Part shown: positions 34,401-45,800 of the stretch, one piece after another
How the letters are laid out: each line of letters starts with the position of its first letter
Numbering within the stretch: the first letter of the stretch is position 1
DNA from: Saprolegnia diclina VS20
Taxonomy: Eukaryota; Oomycota; Saprolegniomycetes; Saprolegniales; Saprolegniaceae
DNA length: 64,000 bases
Assembly: GCF_000281045.1 (NCBI RefSeq)
Contig: NW_008246100.1
Coordinates: 466,432-530,431 of the forward strand
Direction: 5' to 3'
Position numbers and translations under genes: made by a program
The notes under the pieces: generated by a model
Seen by the model: only the letters and a program-made list of their open reading frames with translations
Databases searched by the model: none
Told to the model about the DNA's origin: nothing

Positions 34401-37400
34401 GGTGACCAAGTACGGTCGGACGTTCCTGGCCGTGCCCGCGCACCACCGTCTCTCGGAGGAAGCGGTAAGTCCGCTCGCTGCCCACGCGCTCCCGCTCTCG
34501 CACTCGTTGCATGCGCTGCTGCGCGACCTTTTCGACTCGATTCGCGGGTTTACACTGCCGTTCGAGGTCTCGTTTGCGGGCGTCTACTACCTCGAGACGC
34601 TGACTGCGCTCTTGTACGAAGGCAAGCGCCGCACGGCCAATGCGGTCTTGCTGCAGGAAGTCGTCGAGTCGGGCCTCATGGCGTCGACGCTACAATGGAT
34701 CGCGCAGCATGCGCTGGCACTGCTGGACAATGTCGCAGCGCTCTCGAAGCAAGATTTGCGCTTTTTCCAGACGGCGTTTCAGCTGCTCAAGCGCGCAAGC
34801 GACCTCGGTGCGATCACCAATGCGCCGCTCACAGCGTCTTTGGCGCTGCTGCAAGACGCCAACTCGGCCAAGCCGTTTGAGCCGACCGCGCTCAAGATGC
34901 AAATGCACACGATGGTGCTCCAGACGATTTTGCCACTCTGGGCCAAAGAGGCACAGCTCGCAACGCTCCCGTGGGACGCGTCGCTGAGCTACCTCTTCCC
35001 CGCGGTCGCCACGCTGCTCAAGCACCGCCTCGATGTGGCCGCGACGGAGAAGCCCAAAGCGCCCAAGCCCGAGTTTGTCGCTGACGAGCTCGTGGTCGAA
35101 AGCCTCACGTCCATGGGCTTTGGCCGCCCAGCGGTCGAGACGGCGCTGCGCCGCGTGCAGCTCAATGACGTCGAGCTCGCCATGGAGTACCTCTTGTCGC
35201 ACCCGTTTGACGAAAGCGAAGTCGGCGATGTCAACGTGCCGATGGACGAGACGCCGGCGCCGGTCGTCGACTCGGCGGCCGAGCTCTCGGAGCTCTACAC
35301 GAGCGTTCGTAGCGGCCTCGAACGCATGTGCTTTGACGTCGTCAAGAGCCAGCCGAGCGACCAGCGCATGGTCGTCGTCAAGGTCATGGCCGACTTGCTC
35401 CTCGTGCAGTGCCAGCGGTCGAACGACGAGCGCCACAACGTGCTCTCGCAGATCAATGCATTTGTGCTGGCGCACTCGATGGACGCCATGACGCCGGGGA
35501 CCCACCTTTTGGCGCTACTTCTGCACGCCGATCCGCCGAGCCGCCAAGTGCTTGCGAGCTTGACGCCGTCGTGCGTGGCGCATCTGCTGAGTGTGCTCGA
35601 GACGGCGACCCCCGCGTCGCCCGACGACGGACTCACGACCGTCCTCCTCGTCCTCGACGCGCTCGGGCAGGAAGACGGGGTGCTGACGCTTTCGATGCGC
35701 GAGTCGCTTCTCGACACGTGCATTTCGCTCATGCAGCAAGGGGTCTCGGGCAACGTCGGCCACGCCATGTGGCAGCTGCTCGTGCGGCTCACGCGCGACG
35801 TGTCGATCGCGGACCGCTTTGTGACGCGGCACGGCGTCGAAGCCTGCTTGGCGCTCGACAGTCGCTTTGACGGCTACAAGGAGCTCACGTCGGCGCTCCT
35901 CGCGCACGTCATGGAGTACCCGCAAGTGCTGCAGGCGCGCATGGAAGAAAAGGTGCTGCAGTCGCTCAAGAAGCTCAGCGCGCGCTTTGGCGCCCCAGAG
36001 CTCATGCGCATATCGCCGCGGTCGCTGCTCTCGGAGCTCGGCATTGTCGCGCTGCGCAACGAAGCGCTGTTTGTCGACGCGCTCAAGGCCACGATTGTCG
36101 TCAAGAAGAGCGAGTCGGGCCGGTTGTACGTGCTGCCAGCAGGCACGTCGACGCTCGTCGGCACGCAAAAGCTGCTCACGCTGCCCATTCCCAACGCGTC
36201 GTTTGTCATCAAGCTCGTGGTCGACAACTTGATGGCGCTCTGGCGGGCGCAACAGCAGCACGAGAGCGCGCTGCCGATGTTCTACCTCGTGCACCTCGTC
36301 TCGCTCTTCCCGACCTGCGCCAACGTGCTGCTGCAAGACCACATGCCGTTTGTGGAGCTCGTGCTCACCGAGATGCTGCCGTGCCGCGACCTCACGCAGC
36401 TTTTGCGCAAGCCGGCCGCGACACCGGAGGAGACGGCGCTGGACCGCCACCGCCTGAAAGAGCTCACGAAGGACCGCGTGCATAACGCGCACCGCCTTCT
36501 CCTCGGCATCTGCGGCACCAACAGCGAGAGCGCCAAGCGCGTACTCGCCGAGGTCGTCAAGCTCATTGAAGCGTGGGCGTTGGCGACTCACGGCAACGGG
36601 ACCGTGGCCCTGAGTTCGATCCACGCGTGGTGCGCGCTCATGCTGAGCATTCTCTGGCCGCGCGACGACGTCAAGGAGAAGAGCGGTCTCTGGGAACACG
36701 CCAAGTGGCTGCTCAAGACCAAGACCAACATTGTCACGCTGCTCTTTGACGCGCTTGGGAAGGTGGACCTGACGCACCCGCTCGCGCGCACGACGTGCAA
36801 CATGGTGCTGCGACTGCTCGCGGCGTTTACGCGACCGTGGGTCGCCCACCGACTGCGCAAGGTGCCGCGGAAGAAGAGCACCGAAGTCGACGACACGAGT
36901 GCGAGTATGCAGGTCGTGGACGAAGCGCCGGCCGACGAGAGCATGGCGGTCGACGAGGTGGCCGGCAGCGCCGAGGCCGACGACGCGCCGATGGAAGACG
37001 CTGAAAGCGAAGATGACGAGCATGGCATGTCGGGCGAGGACATGGAAGATGAGGAAGACGAGGAAGACGAGGAGGAAGAAGAGGAGGACGAAGAAGGCGA
37101 GGACGATGAAGACGACGACGACGACGATGAAGACGAGCTCAACCGCGAAGACATGGAGATGATGGAGGCCGACTACCCGGCGCGCACCCGCCAAGACGAC
37201 GTCATTCACCCGACGCAGCTCTGGGACTCGCTGGACGCCGACCTCTCGGTACTGCACGACGACGACGAATCTGCCCCGCGCGCGGCGCCGGCGCCCGCCG
37301 ACGACTCGCCCCAAGCGATTCTGCAGCGTGCGCGGACGATGGCGTCGAACGCGACGCGGCGCTCGAACGAAACGTCGTTTGCGAACGAAGCGCAGTCGAT

Positions 37401-40400
37401 CTTTGACCTCTTCTCGGCGTCCTTGGGCTCCAACCACCGGTCGCGCAACGCGGCGTGGAGCCAGCTCTTTCGAGAGTTCGAGCACGACCTCACGCAGCGT
37501 GGCGAGACGCCGGACCACGAATCCGGGTTTGTGCTGCGCGATTTTGACGACGAAGCGGACGACCCGGACGTCATGACGGTGCCATTTGACGTCTTGGACC
37601 GCGACAGCCGGCGCTTCCGTCGTACGATTTGTGCATATGACGCATCGCCACTCATATACCTGTGTCTGTGTAGTCATGGGCCGCCCGACGCCGGGGTTGC
37701 CGGGCGCCAGTCGCAGCAGTCGCAGTGCCGCACCGACGATTTCGACGTCGTCGCTCGCGGGCCTGACGCACCCGTTCTTGGCGTCGCCGGCCGTCGGTGG
37801 GGAGCTTGCAGCCGAGCTCTACGAGTTTGGCGGCATGGGCCGCGGAGCTGGTGACCGTCCGCCGTCGCGCCACCCGCCGTCGTCCCGCGCAGACTTTCAC
37901 TTGCTCAGTGAGCTCTCGATGACGCCGCAGCTCCAGCGGTCGAATGCGTCGCGCTTCCCGCGCAGCAGCAACCACTGGGAGTTTGGCGCCAATCCGTTTG
38001 GGAGCCGCGACGACGCCGTCGTGCGCTCGGTTGTGTCGCGCATGGAAGAAGAGCTCAATGGCCTCGTGGTCGCCGATGCTGCTCCCGATGAGACGGACGA
38101 GGTGCCGGGGTCGCCGGCACCGACGCCCGAATCGGCCGTGCCCGACGATGCGGCGTCCGAGACAGCGTCCGTGATTGCGCTGACGAGTACGCTGGGGCAG
38201 TCGTCGCTGCAGTCGCCGCCCGATGCGTCGATGAGCGTGGCGTCGAGCCCCGTGGCGCCTGCAGACGAAGGAGACGACGACGACGAGCCGCCTGTGGACA
38301 CGAGTGTGGCCGACCAAATGGCGCGCGCGATCCAAATGAGCCTGAGTCAGCTGGACACGACCACGTTGCCACCGCCTGCACCGACGTCGGCGTCGTCGGA
38401 CCAGCTCTTTAGCTTCACGCTGGATTTGCCGACCGCCCCGGCTCCCGTGCCGCCAGCCCCCGCGGACGTTGAGCCCGCGGCGACCGAAAGCGTCGCGGCC
38501 GACGAAGCCGAGGCCGGTCTCGTGTGCCCGGCCGGCATGGACCCCGAAGTGTTCAACTCGCTACCGCCCGACATGCAGGCCGAGATCATTGCAAGCCAAG
38601 CACCCGAGCCGCCGCTAGCGTCAACCAACGGCCAATCACAGCTCGAAATTGACATTGCCAACTCGAGCTACGACCGCGAGACGCTCGAGGCGCTCCCGGC
38701 CGACATTCGCGACGAGATTTTGGCCAACGAGCGTCGCGAGCGCGAAGCCGCGGCGCCGGCCGACGTGTCGTTAGCCCAAGAGATGGACACGGCGTCGTTT
38801 GTTGCATCGCTCGCGCCCGAGCTCCGCGAAGAGATTCTGATCACGTCAGACGACGCGTTTCTGCAGACGCTGCCGTCGGACGTGCGCGCCGAGGCCATGG
38901 TGCTCCGCGAGCGGCACGCGTTCCGCGCCAACTTTCGCCCCGAGCCCTCGGCCGGCGACGCGGCGCGGGGTATGTTTCAACGTCCGACGTTGCGCCGGAT
39001 GCTCACGACGCACGGCACGGACATCCTCGAGAGCGGTGCGGCGCGGCGGCCGCGGTCGCGTCACGACAATGCGACCGCCCAGGCGCTTGCGCGCTCGGAC
39101 GCGACGCACCCCGGCATGCTGCAGCTCGAGAAGGAGGAAGGCGACGTGGAGCACCTCGCGCTCGTGGACACGCGCGCGGTCCAGAGCCTTCTGACGCTGC
39201 TGTACATGGTGCAGTCGATTTTGAACCACCGCGACTTTGCGAGCGTCGTCGCGAATCTGTGTGCGTATCCGTCGACCCGGTCGCTGTTGCAAGCCAACGT
39301 CTTGGCCATGCTCGACGGCTCGTCGGCGTCGGTGTCGTTTCCGCCGCAAGGGCTGCTGGGCTGCACGATGTTCAAGCCGTCGGAAGCCAAGCTGCCGATC
39401 GAGGTGGCGACGCGGCTGCTCACAGTGCTCGTCTCGCTCACCAAGCAAAACGCGCGCTTTGTGCTCGAGCTCTTGCGCGGCGACGTCTACGAGCGCGTCG
39501 GCCTTGTATGTCTGCTCGACTTTCTCGGCCAGCCGGTTATCTACCGCAGCGCCTCTAACCTCGACATGCTCCTCGAGGTGCTGCACGCGACGGTCGCACC
39601 CCTCGCGCGCTTCCGCCCCGACAAGGCCGCGACCAAGCCGGACGAAGTGGACGACGAGGCGCTCGAGTGGGCTCCCGTGCCCCGGGTTGCGCTCTCGCCG
39701 GCGCACATGGAGCGCATTGTGGGCGTCCTTGGCCTCGACCTCTGCACGGGCGCCATGCAAACACGCGTGATTTCGATTCTCAAGCAGCTCGGGTGCATCG
39801 AGGCGAATCAAATGACGCTATTGGCGACGCTCGTGGGCCACGCGACGCGCCTCGCAACCTCCCCGCTTCTGCCGAGTGGTGCGTCGCAGGCGCTGACGTC
39901 GGCCGTGCTCGCGTCCGTGCGCGACGAGCGCAAATTGCTGCGGTACCTGCACACGCTCTCGGACGTGGCGGTCTCGACCGAGCAGTTTACCGAGCAGACG
40001 CGGCTGGTTGGCCTCGACGGCATCTGGGACGCGCTGAGCCGGTCGCTCGAAGAAGCCCGCGACAGCCTCGGCGAGCAGCCCGACAAGGCGGACTCGACGG
40101 TCATTGAGGGCCAGAGCGCGGGCGCGTCGTGTGCGATGGCGTCGCTCCTCACGCGGTTTCTGCCGATGATTGAAGCGTTCTTTGTCGTCAACGCGCGGGA
40201 CGCAGCCAGCATGACACTCGAAGCGCCGGTCGAGTCGATGATGTCGGAGCGCGAGGCCGCGGTGCTGTCCTTGACGGCGCCCGACGACGAGGCCAAGCCG
40301 GCGCCAGTCGAAGCGCCAGTGGCGATCCTCGAGACGGACCGCGATACGACGCGGGTCGCGCTCTTTGTCGAGGCCAACCGCGTGCTGCTCAACATGCTCG

Positions 40401-41679
40401 TGCGCGAGAAGCCGTCGCTGCTCGACGCGTCGCTCGCGGCGCTCATCAAGATTCCCCGCTGCCGTGCGTTCTTGGACTTTGACAACAAGCGCACGTACTT
40501 TCAAACGGCGATGAAGCGGCTGCGGCAGTCGGCGATGCGCCACGGCGGCGGCGGCTCGTCGGTGCGCATTCCGGTGCGGCGCGACCGCGTCTTTGAAGAC
40601 TCGTTTTACGCGCTGCGCATGCGGAGCGGCGCCGAGCTGCGTCGGAAGCTGCACATTTCGTTTACGGGCGAAGAGGGCATTGACGCGGGCGGCGTCACGC
40701 GCGAGTGGTACATGATCCTCGCGCGCGAAATCTTCAACCCGAATTACGCGCTCTTTACGTCAGCCGCCGACTCGCCGACGTTCCAGCCCAACCCGCTCTC
40801 GTACGTCAACAAGGACCACCTGATCTACTTTGAGTTTGTCGGCAAGGTCATTGGCAAGGCGATCGCGGACGGCCAGCTGCTCGATGCGCACTTTACGCGG
40901 TCGTTTTACAAGCACATTTTGCAGCTGCCGCTGTCGTACAGCGACATGGAGGCCATTGACCCCGAGTACTACCGGAACCTCCACGCGCTCCTCGACAACC
41001 CGATCGCGGACCTCTGCTTGGACCTGACGTTTTCGCTCGAGCACTCGAACTTTGGGAAGCTCGACGTTGTCGACTTGATCCCGAACGGCCGCCACATCCA
41101 AGTGACCGACGCCAACAAGATGGAGTACGTCAAGCTCGTGACGCACCACCGCATGGCGACCGGCATCCGCGCGCAAATCGACGCGTTCCTCACTGGCCTC
41201 CATCAGCTCGTGTCGCCACAGCTGATCTCGATCTTCAACGAAAACGAACTCGAGCTGCTCATCTCGGGCATGCCCGAGATCGACATTGACGACCTCAAGG
41301 CCAACACGGACTACGCCAACTTCAAGCCGACGGACCCGGTCATCCGGTGGTTTTGGAACGTGCTCTACTCGTTCAGCCACGAAGAGCGCGCGCTCTTTCT
41401 GCAGTTTGTCACGGGCACGTCCAAGGTGCCCCTCGAAGGCTTCAAGGCGCTCGAAGGCATGCGGGGGACCCAAAAGTTTAACATTCACAAGGCGTTCGGC
41501 CCGAGCAACACGCTCCCGACCGCGCACACGTGGTACGTCGCTCTGTGTGATACCTCAATGGCTCATGGCGTCGTAGCTTTAACCAGCTGGATTTACCCGA
41601 GTACGAGAACGAGGAGCAGCTCAAGGCGCGCCTCCTCCTCGCGATCCGCGAAGGCTCGGAAGGCTTTGGCTTTGGCTAA
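31441..41679 (+). CDS. HUWE1/UPL1-type giant HECT E3 ubiquitin ligase
   Basis: Exons 31441-37621, 37674-41532 and 41577-41679 give 3,380 residues. The N-terminal half is alpha-helical repeat sequence typical of the DUF908/DUF913 armadillo-like regions. A UBA domain is clear near 35085-35210 ([20 protein letters not shown]). A very long acidic tract follows (36960-37160), then UIM-like and UBM/DUF4414-like segments ([32 protein letters not shown]). The HECT domain occupies the last 370 residues, with the catalytic cysteine Cys3347 created across the last intron (PTAHTCFNQLDLP), 34 residues from the end as expected. It should transfer ubiquitin to substrates in nucleus or cytoplasm. The start is the first ATG of the long frame. 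Both introns lie in the 3' half. Confidence 0.95.
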
Positions 41680-41747
41680 GCCATGGCCCACCCAGACGTA
41701 GTAGGGCGTTCAATGCATGGTGTATTTCTTCTTGATCGCGAGCGCTA

Positions 41748-42713
41748 CTACGAGCTCCACTCGACGCCATCGTCCTCGTCGTCCTCCTCATCCTCGTCAT
41801 CTTCGTCGTCGTCGTCCGCATCCTTGGCGTTGTCCTTGGCGACTTGGCGCATGAAATCGTCAAAGCCCCCGGGCGTCGCCAAATGGTCGACGAGGTCGAC
41901 GGGGACCTTGTACTGCGAGTACGCGTCCGGGACGATCGCGGTCTCCGAGTCCACGACCCGAAAGTCAATGGCGTCTTCGTCGTGGCGCCACGTCGCGAGC
42001 TCGTCCCATGTAAAGAGGAGCGGGTCGGTCACGGCGCCAAAGACGTTGATGTCGAGGAGGAAGACGCGGTGCGACTTGTCGACGTACACGTCAAACACAA
42101 AACTCGCGTCGACGACTTCCGCATGGAGCAAGTAGCGGCTGTAGAAGGCGCCGATCGCATTGCAGAGCTCGTCTTGCGTCGTCTCGTCGGTCAAGAACGC
42201 GTAGTAGTCGCCGCAGTTGCGCTGCGTAATGCCGACGAGGCGACGGTCCTTGACAAAACACCGGAAATGCATCGAGTCGTAGCAGTTGGCCCACTTTTTG
42301 AGCACGAGGTGGAACGTCTCGGGCCGACGGCGGTCGTCCGACACGTCGACGCACTCGTCGTAGGCCGCCGTGAGGTCGTGCAAGATGAAGTCGCTCGCTT
42401 TGAGCGCGAGGACCATGTCTTCCAAGCAAACGCACGCGAGCGAGTTGCCAAGGATCCACTTGGCGTCCTTCGGGCAGCTCCAATCGAGCTTGACAAACAC
42501 CTTGCCGCCGAGCGACGCGATCGCGGCCTTGACGTCCGCGACGAACGACGGCGGGTAGTCGACTTCGCGAAACTGAATCTTGTCGGCCAGCAGCATCGCC
42601 ACGACGACCTCCGGCAGCGCAATCGCGATGCTCTTGAGGCTCGCGTCGGCCAAGGCCGGGTACCAGTAGGTAAAGGCGCACTTGTCGACCTGCGCGACCG
42701 TGTACGGGACCAT
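41748..42713 (-). CDS. CDC123: CDC123 eIF2-assembly factor
   Basis: One uninterrupted exon encodes 321 residues, close to the usual 330. The order of motifs fits the D123/CDC123 ATP-grasp fold: FTYWYPAL near the N-terminus, GGKVFVKLDWSCPKDAKWI, FRCFVKDRRLVGITQRNC and VFLLDINVFGAVTDPLLF. CDC123 promotes joining of the eIF2 alpha and gamma subunits and so supports translation initiation. The C-terminus is a 30-residue Asp/Glu tail, as in other family members. The ATG at 42713 gives the conserved MVPYTVAQVDKC start. An ATCCGGAT palindrome lies about 40 bases upstream. It sits between two ubiquitin-pathway genes. Confidence 0.95.
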   Translation of the reverse strand: MVPYTVAQVDKCAFTYWYPALADASLKSIAIALPEVVVAMLLADKIQFREVDYPPSFVADVKAAIASLGGKVFVKLDWSCPKDAKWILGNSLACVCLEDMVLALKASDFILHDLTAAYDECVDVSDDRRRPETFHLVLKKWANCYDSMHFRCFVKDRRLVGITQRNCGDYYAFLTDETTQDELCNAIGAFYSRYLLHAEVVDASFVFDVYVDKSHRVFLLDINVFGAVTDPLLFTWDELATWRHDEDAIDFRVVDSETAIVPDAYSQYKVPVDLVDHLATPGGFDDFMRQVAKDNAKDADDDDEDDEDEEDDEDDGVEWSS

Positions 42714-42752
42714 GCGCGCTCGGTGGTGTTGTTGACCAGCGACTGGCAGCGT

Positions 42753-42760
42753 ATCCGGAT
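42753..42760. promoter_or_regulatory. ATCCGGAT palindrome upstream of CDC123
   Basis: A perfect 8-base palindrome lies 40 bases before the CDC123 start codon, followed by GTCCGGTT. It matches copies upstream of at least five other genes in this window. Confidence 0.5.
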
Positions 42761-42839
42761 GCGTCCGGTTTTATGACACAAACTGCAACATGGAAGGCGA
42801 AATATGATTTCCCACAAATAACACTTGCAGATTTTCAAA

Positions 42840-45800
42840 TTACATGATGGCGCACTTGCCCTTGTCGCTCTCTTCGACGAACCGGTTGATGTCTTCTTCA
42901 GTGATCTTGCCGTCCTTCTTGGGCGGGAAGATCGTGTCGACGCTGAGGTCGTCCATGTCTTTTCGCACGTAAAAGCACAAGTAGGCCGACGACGTGACGA
43001 CTTTGCTCTCTTCGATGAGCCGGACGCGGTCGTCGTCATACGAGTACCAGTTGCCGTCGACGCTGTTCTTGGCGTACGCTGTGTAGTGGCCGCCGCCGAG
43101 CGCGCCTTGATGGTTCACGACGCCGTACATGTCGTAGTGCGTCTCGAGGCAGCGCGACTGCTCGAGGTTCGTGTTGGTGTATCCTCGGCGTATTCTGTTT
43201 TGCGCCACGTCAGCGGCGTCACTGCCGGCGGCCGCGGGATCGGTCGCAGCCGAGGTTGCGTCGCCCGACGGCAGCTTCTCGGGGTACCGTGTCGGGAACT
43301 CTTCAAACGGCGCCACGCACGACGAGAGGTCGAGGCCGTGGACGGGGAACTGGACCAGCGACGCTACAGTACAAATCTAAAGGCTAGTACCAAGAGCGTG
43401 ACGGCCTACCTAGCTTGCGCCGATACGTCTGCGTGTACTGAAATCGCTTCAGTTGAATCACCATAACAGGCGGGAGCCGCCAGATTTCGAGCTTCTTGGT
43501 CATCTCTTGGTGCTGCCGACAGCTCGAGCAGTAGCCCTAGAAGAGCCATCAACCATCACATCTCTTGCACAAGTCGAGTACTTCTTGGATCTTCTCTTCC
43601 GATGTAAACGCATCCAGGCAGTGGCTCAGCGGCACGGGGCCGTTGTCCAGCGCGTTGTTCTTGGCGACGCTCGCATGCATGTCGACGCCCTTCATGAGAT
43701 CCATATCGACATGATCCTAGAGTAATCATCAGCATCTCCTACAACAAAGAACGGCGCTACCTGGAGCACTTGGACGTCCCAGTCGATCGCAATAGTCTCG
43801 TCTTCGAGAAGGTCGACCATTTGGTCGGTGCACGGGATCGTCGACCCAAAGCTGCGCGCAAGCCACGGCGTACGCGTGTCCGTGAGGCCCTTGGCGTCGA
43901 CGCGCCGAAGCACAAACCCGTGCGGGACATCCTTGAGGCAAAACACCGCGTCGATCGAGTCGCACACCACAATCTCGTTGGTCGTCGCGGCCACTTCTGT
44001 CGGCGGCGAGAGCTCCTTCTTGAGGTACCGCTGCACGCGTTGCCACACCATCGTGTATAAATCAATGCCGGTGGTCACCTCGGGGCAGAGGCGCACGAGG
44101 TCGGGCGTCCCAAATGGCACGGGCCGGAACGGGTTCTTGAAGTACACTGGCGAGTACCCGAGCTTGCGCGAGACGACAGGGCAGTAGAGGAGACGCGGCG
44201 GCCGCTGGCGCAGACGCGAGTGCGGCACGTCGGCCTCGATCTCGCCCGACCGGTACTGGACACGCACAAACTCGGGCGTGTCAATGCTGAGAATCGTCGC
44301 GGGGAGGTACTCACCCTTGTGTTGCACTTCGATGAGCGAGCCTTCCGTCACGTACACGGGCCCGTCGGTCGTCGACGACGTCGGCTGCCCCGACGGCATC
44401 TCCGCCAGAATGGACGGCCGGCGGGACCGCGTCATGTCCATCACGCGCGGGGCCAATGGCTCGAGCTGGAACGCGAGCAGCCGGTCGATGCTCCGGATCT
44501 GGGCGAGCTTGCGCGTGTCGGCCTTGAAGCCCAAGATGAGCGAGCCCTGGAACTCGCAAATCTTGATGTCAGCAACCGTCGTCGTCGGCAGATCAAACTC
44601 GGCGACGCAGAGGTCGGCGAGCTGCTTCTTCAGGTCAAAGACCGTCGCGTCGATCGGGAGGCGCAACGAGAGCTTGAGCGGCATGCGGTCGGCTGCAAAC
44701 GCGAGCCGGATCGTCACGTTGTTGTGCGTCGGCTCGGGCAGCGGCAGCTGGAGGAACGTAAACGGTTCAAAGCGCGCCGACTTGTAGCCGCACTGCGAGC
44801 ACGTGAGGAGCGACTTGTACTGGCCCGTGAAGAGCGCGACGATGATCGAGACCTCGCGCTTGAGCGAGTTGCGCCACCACTCGTCTGCGAGGTCCGAGTC
44901 GAACCGGCCGTCGCTGTCCGGGTGCTCAATGTACGGCTTGTCGAGGATTCGGTTGAGGTCTTCGCTGAGGCCCGAGAGAAGGAACGCGATGAGCTCCTGC
45001 GCGTCCTGCTGGTCGCTGCCGCGGAACGCCTCGTTGAACTTGCCGATCGTCTTCTTGAATTCGCGCGGCGAAATCGACTTGTACTTGGCGCTCCACATGT
45101 CTTCGGCGAGCTTGCCGTAGACCTCGGCGAGCTTGCCCTGCATGCCCAGCGTCGATGTGCGGTTGATGTCGAGGATGTACATGCCCGAGAGGAAGTAGTC
45201 GATGAGCAGCGGCGTGTTGCCAATGCACTGCAGCGCCGAGTTCATGTAGCACGTGTTCCCGAGGTTGACGAGGCCCACCGACGCGCCGGCACGCACGCGC
45301 TTGGTGAGGCCGTTGGTCGCGCTCAGCGGCTGCTTGGTCGCGAGCGCGAGCGCGTGCTCGTCGAGCTTGGTTTCGTCCTTCTCGTCTTCCGAGTTCCAGA
45401 GGTTGAGCGTCGTCTGGCCGTTCGAGAGCACGATCACCGTCTTCTTGATCTCGGGGCCGCCGCCGTACCACTGCTTGAGGCCGAGCCAGAGCTGCTCGTG
45501 CACGACGACAAAGTGCTTCCCAATGAGCATCTCGTCGTTCGGCGCAAACACCTTCTCCTTGTTGAGCAGCGTCGCATTCGCAATGTACTTGGGCCGGATC
45601 ACGTTCTTGTCCGAGTCCAGAATCGAGCTCGGCGTCTCGTCCTTGGGCGCCAAGACCGGCGGCGGCGTCTTGGTCGAATGTTTGGCGAGAAGACCAGTCT
45701 TGTTGCTGGCGGGCGATCCAAGCGCGCTACCAGGCTTTGCGGGACTCGGCGCAACGACGGCGGTGCTCTTCGGGGCCGCCGGGTTGCCACGCAGCGCCAC

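Noticed and set aside
32860-34512. 550-codon minus-strand frame inside the HECT gene
   Set aside because: Antisense of a clear coding exon; no recognisable motifs. The same holds for 35515-37677.
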